Shown: one piece after another, positions 1 through 11,887 of the stretch
How the letters are laid out: every line of letters starts with the position of its first letter
How positions within the stretch are numbered: position 1 is the first letter of the stretch
Assembly: GCA_947095535.1 (NCBI GenBank)
Contig: OX352772.1
Coordinates: 100,473,956-100,537,955 of the forward strand
Reading direction: 5' to 3'
Length of the DNA stretch: 64,000 nt
Source of the DNA: Poecilobothrus nobilitatus
Lineage: Eukaryota; Arthropoda; Insecta; Diptera; Dolichopodidae
The notes under the pieces: generated by a model
What the model was told of the DNA's origin: nothing
Seen by the model: only the letters and a program-made list of their open reading frames with translations
Databases searched by the model: none
Position numbers and translations under genes: made by a program

Positions 1-32
1 AAGAATTAATCGAAAGTGACACTACACTTCAA

Positions 33-359
33 ATGGATTCTAACAGTAGACTACTTATTAAAAATCAACTTAACAATCAACTTAGCATCAACCATCCCAG
101 CAGCATCCAATCCACTAACAGTCATTCCATAGTCAGCATACCTAGTTCGAGTCAATTCATCACCAGCCAATCCAGCCCACTTGGTAGTAGCCAATCAATC
201 ACCACTAATAGTCAACTTGTCATCATCCAACCTACTTTAGCCGAGAATGTTAAAGGTGTTAACTTTGCGTTATACTTTTCAAAATTTGCAGCCTCTACAA
301 CAGTAAGTAGCTTACGAAATAATTTAAAAATAAATTTAACTGCAATAGTGTTAGCGTAG
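33..359 (+). pseudogene. LINE ORF1, N-terminal piece
   Basis: A 108-residue open stretch starting at ATG, very rich in Ser, Asn and Gln in its first two thirds, ending with a short more ordered part (VKGVNFALYF...). Position ahead of the endonuclease/RT frame, and the later segment shared with the ORF1 of the minus-strand copy at 11.5-16.7 kb, make it the start of ORF1. The reading frame is then lost between 360 and 623, so ORF1 is broken in this copy. The VKGV-type strand may be the start of an RRM-like fold as seen better in the other copy (about 15.9-16.1 kb); this is inference. Confidence 0.5.
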
Positions 360-623
360 TTAATATTACACCAAGAAACTTAAAATACAAACCTAAGTAC
401 AAATCAATTAAAGTTAAAGGTACCTCAGACCAAGGTTAATGATATACTTTCTCACATACATTGGTAAAAGAATACTATAATACAACTTTTTAAAGACTTT
501 AATACTCAAAAAGCACATATTAACACTGTAGACAATAAATCAGATACTAACTTAACAAATCACTCTAAAATCATTAAACCGTTAAATAAAAAAGTATATT
601 ACAAAACACAAACTGATACACAA

Positions 624-1511
<888 letters not shown>

Positions 1512-3849
1512 TAATTCAGCTTTAAATCTCAATACCATTTCTTATACAAATTCAAATCTAATAGCACTATCTAACTTTAATACAAATAATAATAATAGCG
1601 TTAATTGTTCTAATAATATTAAAGTTTATTATCACAATTGCAGTGGTATGAGAGGTAAGCTAAAAAAATTATTTATAGATGCTAAGTCATGTGATTTCAG
1701 TGTGTTAGCTATTACTGAAACATGGCTGAATGATTCGTTTTTAAACGAAGAAATATTAGACAGCACTTGGGCTATATATAGAAAAGATCGAGACTACCGG
1801 ACTACAAATTGTTCCCGAGGAGGTGGTGTTCTACTTGCAGTCAAAAATAACTTATCTAGTATAGGTTTAACCACTAGGACTTGTAATTCTTTCGGCCACC
1901 AATTTATTAAAGTAAACTTAGGTAAATACTTTTTTTACCTTGGAATAATTTACTTCCCTCCGAATTCTAACAATTCCTCATATAATGAATTTTATGATAT
2001 ATTATATCACAATATATTATCAAATATGAATGAGGATGATTCTATTTTTATTTTTGGGGATTTTAATCGTCCTTCTCTTTCTTTTATTGTCGACGACTCT
2101 GACAATTTGTTACTACCAATTAACTTTCAGGACGAAATAGATTTCAACCTTATTAGTACATTCTATGGTAATGATTTACAACAAATTATCAGTTTTCCTA
2201 ATAAAAATAACAAGTGGTTAGATCTTGCATTTTCAAATGCAAATGACAGCGTAGTGGTAAACCTCGCTGATGACGCAGTAAACCTTTTTACTAACACCTC
2301 TCATCATAACGCAGTCATCTTCGAAATCGCCACGTCTATACAACTTTACACTAAATCGTACAATAATAATTTTGTATATGATTTTTTTAACGCTGATTAT
2401 GATAGCATTAACAATGCTTTATCAGTCATCAATTGGGACGAGCTGTTAGCACAACAGGACATTGATTCATTAATCTCTATCTTTTATATGAGAATTTTTG
2501 ACATAATAAACTCCTTTGTGCCAAAAATTCGTAAAAAAAACAAGACAACTGAACCTTGGCTCGATAGAGAACTTAAAACATTGCGTAACCAACGCAACAA
2601 ATTGTACAAAAAAATCAAATTTTCAAAGGAGTCTAATATCAATTTGTTGAATATGCACAAGGATCTTGCATTTGAATTCAAACAAAAATCTAACTTAGCA
2701 TACGATAATTATGTCACCGATATCGGCAACAAATTAATTTCAGATCCAAAAAAATGTTTTGACTTTATAAATATTAAGCGTAAAAGTTACGGCTACCCAA
2801 ACTCAATGTCGAAAGACCACACTTCCTCGTCTTGTCCTAAGGTAATTTGTAATTTCTTTGCTGATTGTTTTCAAAAAGTTTATCGACCACAGGAATCTTC
2901 TATAAATTTCGATCTTTCAAATCAAACAAATAACTCATATTCAATAATTACGGATCTATATCTTACTGAAAATGAAATATTTGAAGCAAACATTAACATC
3001 GATACTAAAAAAGGTGTAGGACCTGACTTAATCCCGCCGACTTTTTTATACAATAGTGTTACTTATTTGACTTATCCACTTCATCTCATTTTTAATAAAT
3101 CATTTTCTTCAGGTGTTTTCCCATATGCTTGGAAATCGTCTTATTTAATTCCCATCCACAAAAAGGGCGACAAAGCACACGTCGAAAACTACCGTGGTAT
3201 AGCTATTTTATCGACTATTCCTAAGTTGTTCGAAAAAATGGTCGTAAACAAAATTACACCCATCATAAACACAAAATTAAATGAACAGCAGCATGGTTTC
3301 AGAAAAGGTCATTCTACCTCAACAAACCTTTTGGTTTATACATCTGAAATCCTTAATGAAATGGAAAATGGGCACCAAGTTGGTGCTATTTACACAGATT
3401 TTAGTAAAGCATTTGATCGTGTCGATCATACTATTTTGCTTAACAAACTTGTTGCAATAGGTATTTCGGGTACATTTCTTACATGGCTCTACTCTTACTT
3501 AACAAATAGAACTCAAAATATAAAATTCCAAGGTTTTTTATCAAACACAGTGACCGTTACTTCAGGAGTACCTCAAGGTAGCCATTTAGGTCCATTTCTA
3601 TTTAATATATTAATTTCAGACCTTTCGGCCAAACTTGTGGGTCTATCACATATTGCATTTGCCGACGATCTTAAAATTTACCACGTTATCAAAACTATTT
3701 CTGATGTTGCATTACTTCAGTCAAACCTACATTCTTTACAAGAATGGTGCTTTTCCAATAAGTTAGAGCTGAACATTCAAAAATGCAAGGCTATTAGTTT
3801 TACACGGAAAAGATCTACTATTTTATTCGATTATTCTATTATAATGTAA

Positions 3850-4502
3850 CTCTAGAAAGGGTAAGCAGCATGACCGATCTAGGGATTCTTTTGGATGATA
3901 AGCTTAACTTCCATCTTCACTATGAGCATATGATTTCCAAGGCAAATAAAATGTTAGGATTCATTAAAAGAGGAGCTAAAGAATTTAGTAACATAGCGGT
4001 GACAAAATCTCTCTACTGTTCTTTAGTACGATCTATTCTAGAATACGGCAAAATTGTTTGGAATCCTGCATTTCAAATACATTCCGATAGAATCGAATCT
4101 GTTCAAAAACAATTCCTATTATTCGCTTTGAGAAATCAATATAACCCTATTGACTATTCAATGCTACCTAATTATAATGTAAGATTAAATTCATTGAACA
4201 TGTTAACTTTATCTTCACGCAGGCAGATACTTTCATCCTGTTTTACTTTTGGCATTTTAAATAAAAATATTGACGTTCAGTTTTTGATAGATAGTTTTAA
4301 ATTAAACAATGAAGTTAGAGTTACACGAAACACTAAGTATTTAATTCAAAATACTCATAGAACTGAATATGGAAGAAATGAACCAATTAACAGATGTTGC
4401 ATTACATTCAACAAACTCAGTAATCACTTTTCAACACAAATATCAAGGAACACTTTCAAACAAAAATTAATACAAAAATTTGTTACTAACCTTACACAAT
4501 AA
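3850..4502 (+). pseudogene. LINE ORF2 C-terminal region, displaced by a frameshift
   Basis: The open stretch from about 3843 runs to a stop at 4500-4502 and continues the RT protein: VTLERVSSMTDLGILLDDKL, then SKANKMLGFIKR, LVRSILEYGKIVWNP and RIESVQKQFL. These are the usual thumb/connection landmarks after the FADD motif in CR1/jockey-group LINEs, and they match 11888-12496 on the minus strand. It is offset by one base from the main ORF2 frame. No zinc knuckle is visible at the end. Confidence 0.85.
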
Positions 4503-4764
4503 CTTTAACTTTCATAATATTAGATTACACTTCATATTGTACAAATTATTTTATTTTTACCTAACTGAGTTATATTAGTTCAAATCTAACTGTGTTTTTG
4601 CTTTGTAAGCAATTTGTAATTTACCATATAAGTCAATGTAATAATTTTTTTTTATTTGCATTTATCGTGTTTTATTTTGTACTTGTTATTATTAAGTTTT
4701 AGCCGTAAGATTTGTTATGTAAAAACCATGTTTTGGTTATAATAATAAATAAATAAATAAATAC
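4503..4764 (+). other. LINE 3' UTR and AATA tail
   Basis: About 235 bases of T-rich non-coding DNA after the ORF2 stop, then tandem AATA/AAAT units. The minus-strand LINE at 11.5 kb ends in the same kind of tail, which supports a shared priming mechanism. Confidence 0.75.
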
Positions 4765-4892
4765 GTACAAACCATAGTTCTAGAAATTTTAAAATTCACT
4801 CAAATTATTTTAAAATACTGAAAAAGTAAAAAAATAATATTAGAAGCAGAGTGACAGACTATGAACATACTAACGGGTTCTTACGGGTATCT
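4765..4892 (+). repeat. Repeat B, 3'-end fragment (copy B1)
   Basis: From CCATAGTTCTAGAAATT to the terminal motif ACGGGTATCTA this matches the 3' ends at 9455-9590, 34800-34930 and, inverted, 37400-37510. The LINE tail truncates it on the left. Confidence 0.8.
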
Positions 4893-5640
4893 ATTTGCTA
4901 ATACTTTCATCATAATGTTCACTCAAAGTTAAATATTTTTATACCCGTACGATAAGGATCAGGTATAAGTATTCGTTAAGAACTCTATGATTTCTTTCTA
5001 GAGTTCCTAATGTTTCATGGTGCTGTGGAACATTTATGTTCAGTATTTAACAATGTAAGAACTTTTTTCATTATTTGATTTTTATATTCGGGTCCCCTAT
5101 CTGTTAAAATACTTTTCATAGGTCCGAATGTCAAAACACAATTCTCAACAATAGTTTTTGCAACTGTTTTAGCTTATTTGTTTGGAATTGGTACCATAAT
5201 CAAAAATCTAGTCAAGTCACAGATAATTGTTACTACATATTGATTGTTATTTATGGTCTTTGGTAATGGACCGATTGTATGAATTACTACTACGTCAAAA
5301 GGTTTTTGAGGAGTTTCAGTTATTTATAAGGGTTTTCTAAATTTCATTTTTATTTTGTTTAGTCGACATTTTTTACAATTTTTAATATATTCAGCTATAT
5401 CTTTTGTCATATTTTTCCAACAATATTTTGATCTTAATTTTGAATAAAGTCGTTTCTGTCCGACATGTCCCCCGAAAATAGGATCATTATCTAGTATATT
5501 ATTTATTTATATTAATTTTTCAATAACTTTCGGTTTATTTACGATCGCAATTTTTAATTTATTAAGAGCTCTATTACCTATGTCTTTCGAATTATTTATA
5601 GTATATTGAGTAAATATCATATTAATATTTCAACTTTATT
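4893..5640 (-). pseudogene. Ty3/gypsy integrase fragment (mdg1/412-like)
   Basis: Read on the minus strand from about 5640 to 4975: a linker, then DNDPIFGGHVGQKRLYSKLR and CKKC (HHCC zinc region), then TPQKPFDVVVIHTIGPLPK, TIICDLTRFL, ILTDRGPEYKN and TLERNHRVLNEYL. This order and spelling is that of mdg1/412-type integrases, which join retrotransposon cDNA to the genome. The first catalytic Asp is His here (VIHTIGP); the second Asp (TDRG) and the Glu (LERN) are visible. Several stops are present. RT and LTRs are missing. Confidence 0.75.
4934..4972. repeat. Isolated 5' terminal hairpin of repeat B
   Basis: TATACCCGTACGATAAGGAT followed by its imperfect inverted copy, as at the 5' end of repeat B (32526). 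Here the rest of the element is absent and integrase codons resume beside it, so only the terminal hairpin is present. Confidence 0.5.
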
Positions 5641-5645
5641 AATCT

Positions 5646-6937
5646 TTTTAGCACATTTCCCAAAAAATTTTGAAAAAATGTGCTTATTAGTTTTACTCTG
5701 TCCGTCCGTCCGTCCGTTCGTTCGTCTGTTTACAAAACTTCTACACCGTTAAAGATAGAGAAAAAAAATTTTAACCATGGGTAGGTCTCATAAAAAAAAT
5801 AATTTTGTGGAACAACTTTTCCATGTAGCCCCTTCCATTACGGAGCTACAGTCCCTCAAAACTTTGAAAAAGCCCTATTTTTAAATGCATATATCTTATA
5901 TTCTGCTTAAGATTTTTTCAATCTGAAAACGTCATTCGACAGGTATTTCTTTTATCTTTGTAAATTAATATCAAAATTATACATTTTTTTAAAATTTAGT
6001 ATTTAAATTTACCGTTATGTGAAAACAAAATTTTGCATGATTTTTTTTACTTTCATAACTCCGGCACGCTTCTAGATAGAGGCTTGAAATTTTGAGGGAA
6101 GGAAGAACTTTAGAAATTTTTTTGGACCACCCCCTGTTTATGAGCTACTAGGGCTTAAAAATCGAAAATTTGCTATTTTTAAACACTTGTAACTTAGGAA
6201 CCTGTACACATTTTACTTCTGTAAGATATAAAAATTAAAGCTACAGTAATATATTTTTACTTGTGTTAAAGGTTTATTTTAGTTGTAAAGGGTTCCAAAG
6301 TTGCAGCTCTTCAAAATTGCGAAAAAACCCCATTTTCAGATGTATATATCTCAGGCTCTGCGTAATAGTTTTGCAATCTAAAACCGCCAGAAGATCGAAA
6401 ATTTTATTATCTACATAAAACAATATCAAAATTATGTAATATTTTGTAATTTACGATTTAAATTTATCGTTATGTGAAAACCACATTTTGCATGAAATTT
6501 CTCTTTTTATAACTCCGGCACGCCTTTAGATAGAAATCTGAAATTTTGAGAAAAGAAAGAACTTTTAGAATTAGTATAAGTTTCCTCAGAAAATTTTTTG
6601 GTAGCACCTCCTGCTTAAGAGTTATTACGCCTCAAAAATTGAAAATTTGCTATTTTTAGACACCTGTAACTTAGGCACCTGTACAAATTTTTCTTCGGCA
6701 AGACATGAAAATTAAAGGTTCAATAATATATTTTTACGTGTGTTAACGGCTTTTCTTAGTTATATAGGATTCCGGAATTACGGATAATTATTAATTTCAA
6801 AAATGTCATATTTTCACATTTTTTCTTATTACATGAAATTTTCAAATTTTTGTGTAAGTCACACTTCTAAACAGTTTGTATTGAGTTTTGGAAATGTGCG
6901 CTTTTAAAAACCGTTGGTTTACATTCTACCTTGTTTT
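5646..6937 (+). repeat. Repeat A, full-length copy A1 (non-autonomous)
   Basis: About 1.29 kb without coding potential. It starts GCACATTTCCC, followed at once by an inverted copy (AAAAAATGTGC), then a GTCC run at about 5700. It ends GGAAATGTGCGC, a stem-loop AAACC-GTT-GGTTT, and CTTGTTTT. The body is two diverged units of about 440 bp in tandem (each with TAACTCCGGCACGC and CTGTAACTTAGG). Other copies: 16712-18003, 35916-36890 (inverted), fragments at 42081, 45153 and 56079. Terminal layout suggests a Helentron/DINE-like element; this is inference. Confidence 0.85.
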
Positions 6938-6964
6938 CTCTTCTTTCAGATATTAGAATATAAC

Positions 6965-7168
6965 TTATACTTTTTTTTCCACCTGCGGCACTCGGACTTG
7001 GTATCTCCGCTTGATGTTCTTTCTAATTTGCTGATAAATTATGTTGACAGCTTCCAACACTTTTATTGCTGTGATGATTATCAGCATTACCCTGAGACTC
7101 TCGTTGTTGTCTTGTAATATTCCAATGATGACATTATAATTGACCTCGCCATTACTATCTATTTTCGT
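6965..7168 (-). CDS. Small unidentified frame with one membrane segment
   Basis: A minus-strand frame of 67 codons (open from 7168, stop at 6965-6967). It reads as a hydrophilic N part (DSNGEVNYNVIIGILQDNNE), a hydrophobic helix (VMLIIITAIKVLEAVNIIY), then a basic tail (RKNIKRRY). No ATG precedes the helix. Codon pattern and protein-like order suggest it is the end of a once-coding frame of a retroelement, but I do not recognise it. It lies next to the 3' end of repeat A1. It could be chance. Confidence 0.3.
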   Translation of the reverse strand, partial: TKIDSNGEVNYNVIIGILQDNNESLRVMLIIITAIKVLEAVNIIYQQIRKNIKRRYQVRVPQVEKKV

Positions 7169-7754
7169 CTATCCATTACTATTCTATTTAATTTATTTAT
7201 TTATACAAAAATTATTTATATGCGAAACTTATTATAAAAATTGTTTTACTATTATTTTTTTTGAATTTATATTTGGTAAATTATTTTTATTATTATTATT
7301 CTTTGAATTTGTATTAAGTACATTTTTGTAAGTTTTTTTTTTTTCAGTTCATCACTTTTGCTTTTCCACGATTTTTCTGTGTATATAGATTTAATAAGGC
7401 AAAAAAAAAAGTTTTATATTTGTAAATTTTTAACACTTTTAACTTTTTCTTCACTTTGGTTTTTTTGTTCTTCTGAAATGCTACGTCTTACCTTGACGTA
7501 GAAAAGCACTTCAGAAGTTTTTTCTTTTACGTATGTTTCGATGTCTCTTTTCTCTTCCATTTTAAAGAAATTCTCATCCAGAATTACTGGTATGAGTACT
7601 CCTTATTTTTTTTTATTAGAAAGAGAAAATTTTCAAAAGTTTTTTTTTTCACACTTTTCACTATTTTATTTAAAAAAAAAAGAAATTTCATGTTTTTTTT
7701 TTTTGTTATTGACAATAATTCTTTACCGACACCAAAAGAACGCTGCCGCTTTTT
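7169..7754. other. T-rich stretch with one strong hairpin
   Basis: No gene seen. Positions 7470-7517 form an imperfect hairpin: CTTCTGAAATGCT and ACGTC pair with GACGT and AGCACTTCAGAAG around a 7-base loop, with a small bulge. The rest is T runs. Confidence 0.5.
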
Positions 7755-7990
7755 CTAAATTTTTCTAACAAATTTTTTTAACGATTTTTTTGCATTTTTT
7801 TTTTACGCGGTAATTTGAAACTTTTGAGGATGGTGCGTAGTACAAAAAAACTTAAATAAATAAAAATATAACGGTTGCTTGAAGAATTTATATGTATATG
7901 ATATTAATGTACACTATACATACTTATATAACTCATGTTTATTTACATATTGTAATTCTTATATGTCACTGACGAATGAATGATATATAG

Positions 7991-9288
7991 GGTGTTCAAA
8001 ATTGAGGTATCATTTTGATTTTGCCGCCATTTTTTTTCTACCTGGAATTTTTATACGAGGTTTCTTTAGGTATATTCTAAATACATTCCGGTTAGTTAAT
8101 AAGGAACGTTACACGAAGGAACAACGTGTTTTTGTTATTACAACATCTTTTGAAAATGGTAAAAGTTTTCAAGATGTAATTAGGAAATTTCGAACAAAAT
8201 TTGGTAGAGAAAATGCTCCAACAAATCGTGCCATCAAGCTGATGGTTGATAAATTTCTAGAAACTAGATCTGTTCTTGATAACAGAGGCAACATTTATCA
8301 ACGTAGTGGCCGTTCAACCGAGAATGTAGCAGCTGTGAGCAGAAGTGTTGAAGAAGATCCAAAAACTTCCATTCGTCATCGTTCGCAGCAATTAAACATC
8401 AAACCATCCACATTATTCAACATTTTGCATCGTGATTTCCATTTAAAGGCTTATAAGATCCAACTGACGCAAGAATTAAAACCAACTGACCATGCATTAC
8501 GTCGGCAATTCGTTTCTTGGGCAATCGAAAAACTAGAAGAAAATGAGAATTTTTTTAACAAAATAATCTTCACCGGCGAAGCTCATTTCCAGCTCAATGG
8601 CTACGTCAATAAACAGAATTGCCGCATTTGGGGTGAAGAGAATCCAAGGGTTATCTTAGAGCAACCAGTACATCCACAAAAAGTTACGGTTTGGTGTGGT
8701 TTGTGGTCAGGAGGAATCATCGGACCATATTTTTTTGAAAACGCAAATGGAAATGCGATTACGGTCAATGGAAATCGCTACAGGGAGATGATCCGAAGCT
8801 TTTTGTGGCGGGAAATTGATGATTTGGACGTAGAGAATATGTGGTTTCAACAGGACGGTGCCACTTGCCACACAGCAGGAGAAACAATGGATCTTTTGAA
8901 GGAAAAGTTCGAAGATCTTATTATTTCTCGTAGAGGAGAAGTGATGTGGCCACCATCATCGAGCGATTTGACACCGTTGGATTTCTTTTTGTGGGGTTTT
9001 GTGAAATCGAAAGTGTACAGCAATAATCCCACAACAATTCAAGAGCTTGAAAACAACATTATCGAGCAGATTTCAACCATTGAGAACAGTTTATTGAACA
9101 ACGTGATTCAGAATTTTGGTAAAAGATTGAAAGCCTGCCGAAGTAGTATAGGGGGCCACTTGGCCGACATAATTTTTCATTATTAACCGGAACCTATTTG
9201 TAATAAATTAAAATAAAAATATATTTAATATTTCAAAAAAAAAGTCTTTTTTTATTAAAATAAAAATGATACCTCAATTTTGAACACC
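7991..9288 (+). mobile_element. Tc1/mariner transposon, DD41D (rosa-like)
   Basis: A 1.3 kb element bounded by perfect 26 bp terminal inverted repeats (7991-8016 and 9263-9288, starting GGTGTTCAAAATTGAGG). TA follows the right end; on the left TA is at 7988-7989 with one extra G between. It carries one transposase frame. The spacing of the last two catalytic Asp residues (41) assigns it to the DD41D group. It sits inside repeat B2, so it is younger than that copy. Confidence 0.93.
8002..9186 (+). pseudogene. Mariner transposase, DD41D type, first catalytic Asp lost
   Basis: A cut-and-paste transposase frame, 394 codons without a stop, but the frame opens on TTG inside the TIR and the first in-frame ATG is codon 81, inside the N-terminal DNA-binding helices (YTKEQRVFVI...). 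So the natural start has been lost. Then a second HTH part (LNIKPSTLFNILHRDF) and the catalytic core: FTGEAHF, where FTDEAHF is usual, so Gly192 replaces the first Asp; QQDGATCHTA with Asp285; SSDLTPLDFFLWG with Asp327. Spacing 285-327 gives DD41D. With one catalytic Asp gone the protein should be inactive, although the frame is otherwise intact. Confidence 0.9.
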
Positions 9289-9615
9289 TATTATAATAAA
9301 TATTATGTATAGTATAAATGAATATACATTTGCCGCTTAGTATTCAATAGTACTAGATACATATATCATATTTGGAAAAGTTTTGGATTGCAAATCGTTA
9401 TGTGGAAGGTTAAAATCTGCTTTTGAAGAATGTATAAACAAATAAATGTATAGACAAACCATAGTTCTAGAAATTATAAAATTCAACAAATTATTTTAAA
9501 ATACTGAAAAATTAAAAATATAATATTATAAGCAGAGTGAAAGACTATGAACATACTAACGGGTTCGTACAGATATCTAAGAGTTGACTAAGGTAACTCG
9601 TCTTTTATGTATAAA

Positions 9616-10236
9616 TTAAATTTTATTGTGTTGGAAATTTAATTTCAAGTTTATACATTTTTTTTTTGATTTATAATCTTAAAAGTTTATAATTTTTGCC
9701 AATTTACATTTGCAAAATTTTTCCTCGCACATGCGGCCAAATGTTTAAAAAAATAAAAAAGTTTAATTATCTTAGATTCTATATTTTTTAGAATATAAAG
9801 TAAATTTTTTATTCTTATTTTACAAACTAAAAAGCCTTGGATTCTATGTTATTTAAACTAAATTGTCTAGAAATTTCACTTTTGTATAATATTTAAGTAA
9901 TACAACCATATTCTTGAAGACTTATCATACGAAGAATATCACTAGCGCGTAAATTTGTTATTCTGCAAGACTTTTCCTACGAAGCGATAGTCATTTTCTA
10001 TCACAGCAAAATTCCTGTACGATAAATATCACTTTTAATTAAGTATTTTTTTTAGTTTTTAGTTAAGTTTAAGTTTAAATAAAAATGTAAAAATGGATAG
10101 AGTGGAAAGCAAGTATATATAATTAAAAATAAATTAGTATTTTATTGAATGTTGTTTTTGTTTAGTATATTTTACAAATTAAAAAAATGTTTTTCTGTTT
10201 TATATATTGAACTAGCATCGGAGTATATACATAGTT
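9616..10236. other. AT-rich DNA, nothing recognised
   Basis: No frame, repeat or structural RNA signal that I can support. Confidence 0.5.
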
Positions 10237-10532
10237 ATAAGTTGCAAGAAGCCCCCATATCTTGCGAACTGGAAGTTGGACCGACATGATTTAAAAAAAG
10301 TACTCCCTGATTTTGTTGTAGAATTAAAATATAGAAAAAAAAAATAAAACGATTCGACTTTAAGCCCGCTCAAAAAAATAGCCCCCAAAAACTAGGGTGC
10401 CACTTTTTGGTACTTTTCTCATTTTTATTGTTTTTTATTTTTAATTTCTATTAAAGAATCGGGAACTACGTTTTTTAAATCACTTCGGTCCGACTTCTGG
10501 TTCGCAAGATACTTCAGCTACTTGCAACTTAT
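10237..10532. mobile_element. Foldback MITE with about 130 bp inverted arms
   Basis: Starts ATAAGTTGCAAG and ends CTTGCAACTTAT. The arms continue to match inward for about 130 bases (for example TATCTTGCGAAC and TTGGACCGAC against their complements on the right at 10480-10510). No coding capacity. No clear target duplication. Confidence 0.75.
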
Positions 10533-10955
10533 GAATATGTACTTTCATTTACTATTTAAAAATCAAACTTCTTTTTTAAATAATTTTAGCTGAACGTTTA
10601 AATATGACAAAATTTTCATTAGACAGTAAATTACTACCAACATAACAAAAATTTTCATCATGAGTACCGTAAGTACACTTTTATTTAGTTCATTGAAATT
10701 GCTATTTAAATATTAACTTTATTAACTTAAATTTTAACTTTTATTATTCTACTTCAAATTAATTAATTATTATTTTAGCAAAAAGAATTATTATTATTTT
10801 AATTTAATTATATTTTATTAATTTTAAACTTTTTATACTCGTGGTGAAAGAAAGACTAGTTTTTTATTTTTAACAATTAGAAAAAGTAAGTAAAAGTATT
10901 AGGGTGATGTTCATACGGTATGATTAATTTTCAATTAAATAACTTAAAATTTTCA
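10533..10955. other. AT-rich DNA, nothing recognised
   Basis: Homopolymer-rich; no supported feature. Confidence 0.5.
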
Positions 10956-11117
10956 AGCATTTTAAATTTAAATAAAAGTAAATTTTACAATATGAAATTT
11001 AATGAAATTATCAAGCTTTTTAAATTTAAATAAAAGTAAATTTTACAATATGAAAAAATTTAATGAAATTATCAAGCTTTTTAAATTTAAATAAAAGTAA
11101 ATTTTACAATATGAAAT
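10956..11117 (+). repeat. Tandem repeat, about 65 bp unit, 2.5 copies
   Basis: The unit contains TTTAAATTTAAATAAAAGTA and TTTTACAATATGAAATTTAA, seen three times with few changes, at about 10956, 11012 and 11078. Confidence 0.85.
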
Positions 11118-11129
11118 TTAGTGCAAATT

Positions 11130-11505
11130 AGAAATATTATTTTATTTATTGTGCACTACATACATATTCTCAGAATTATATGATAGTAATTATAACGAAG
11201 TGCATCAAAAATTAATTGACAGAAAGACAGAAATCAAAACTGTAAAGCAAATTTCTTTGTATCATGTAAGGGAAAACTTTCATTCGGAATTCAAGAAGCA
11301 TATAACAACATTAAAAATGAAATATATTATCCTAAATTATTAGAAATGATTCAGATAGTAATAGTGCAATGTGATGTATGTCAGACAGTAAAATACGACA
11401 GAAAATCCATAAAGTCTAAGTTCGAATCAGTGCAACTCCATAAAACATAAATTAAATATGAATGATGAGATATGTGTTTTTGACAATAATAGATATATTT
11501 TCAAA
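11130..11505 (+). pseudogene. Errantivirus-like integrase, N-terminal zinc region
   Basis: Read across shifted frames: YNEVHQKLIDRKTEIKTV, then YNNIKNEIYYPKLLEM and CDVCQTVKYDRKS. The His region and CxxC, with YYPKL between, match the zinc-binding N domain of insect gypsy-type (errantivirus) integrases. It breaks off at the 3' end of the minus-strand LINE (11517). The same strand resumes integrase-core and env sequence after 18790, so both pieces probably belong to one provirus opened by insertions. Confidence 0.6.
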
Positions 11506-11887
11506 CTGCATACTTTTTATTTATTTATTTATTTATTTAGTTCAAGCTTAACACAAGCAAGTTACAATATAATTCAATTAAAAAAAAAATTATTAAATTT
11601 AAACAATAATTTTATAAAATAAAAATTTACAAAATATTTTATGACATTTAATATAATAATTAATACTCGTAAATACTACATTATAAATTTAATCAAAAAT
11701 AAAATTTATAAGGCAAAAAAAGAACAAGTTAAAAATAAAAATTTATTACAAAAAACAAAAATTTTTAATTAAATAATACATATGATATTAAAATCATAGT
11801 TCTTATTAACAAACTGCATGAAATTACAAATCAAAATTAACCATCGATTAATATAAATAAAAAAAAATATATCTCGATAATGGAGTT

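Larger units (their letters stand above)
7755..9615 (+). repeat. Repeat B copy B2, split by a mariner
   Basis: 7755-7990 and 9289-9615 together match 33450-33960 plus 34680-34935: TTTGCATTTT, TTGCTTGAAGAATTT, CACTGACGAATGAATGATA on the left; CCGCTTAGTATT, GTTATGTGGAAGGTTA and the terminal motif on the right. It ends with stem-loop AGTTGACTAAGGTAACT. A middle part present in other copies is missing here around the mariner insertion. The 5' part is absent. Confidence 0.75.

Noticed and set aside
8847..9032. Minus-strand frame opposite the mariner transposase
   Set aside because: Antisense shadow of the transposase frame.
10956..11117. CRISPR-like array
   Set aside because: Units are adjacent without unique spacers, and the organism is a eukaryote.
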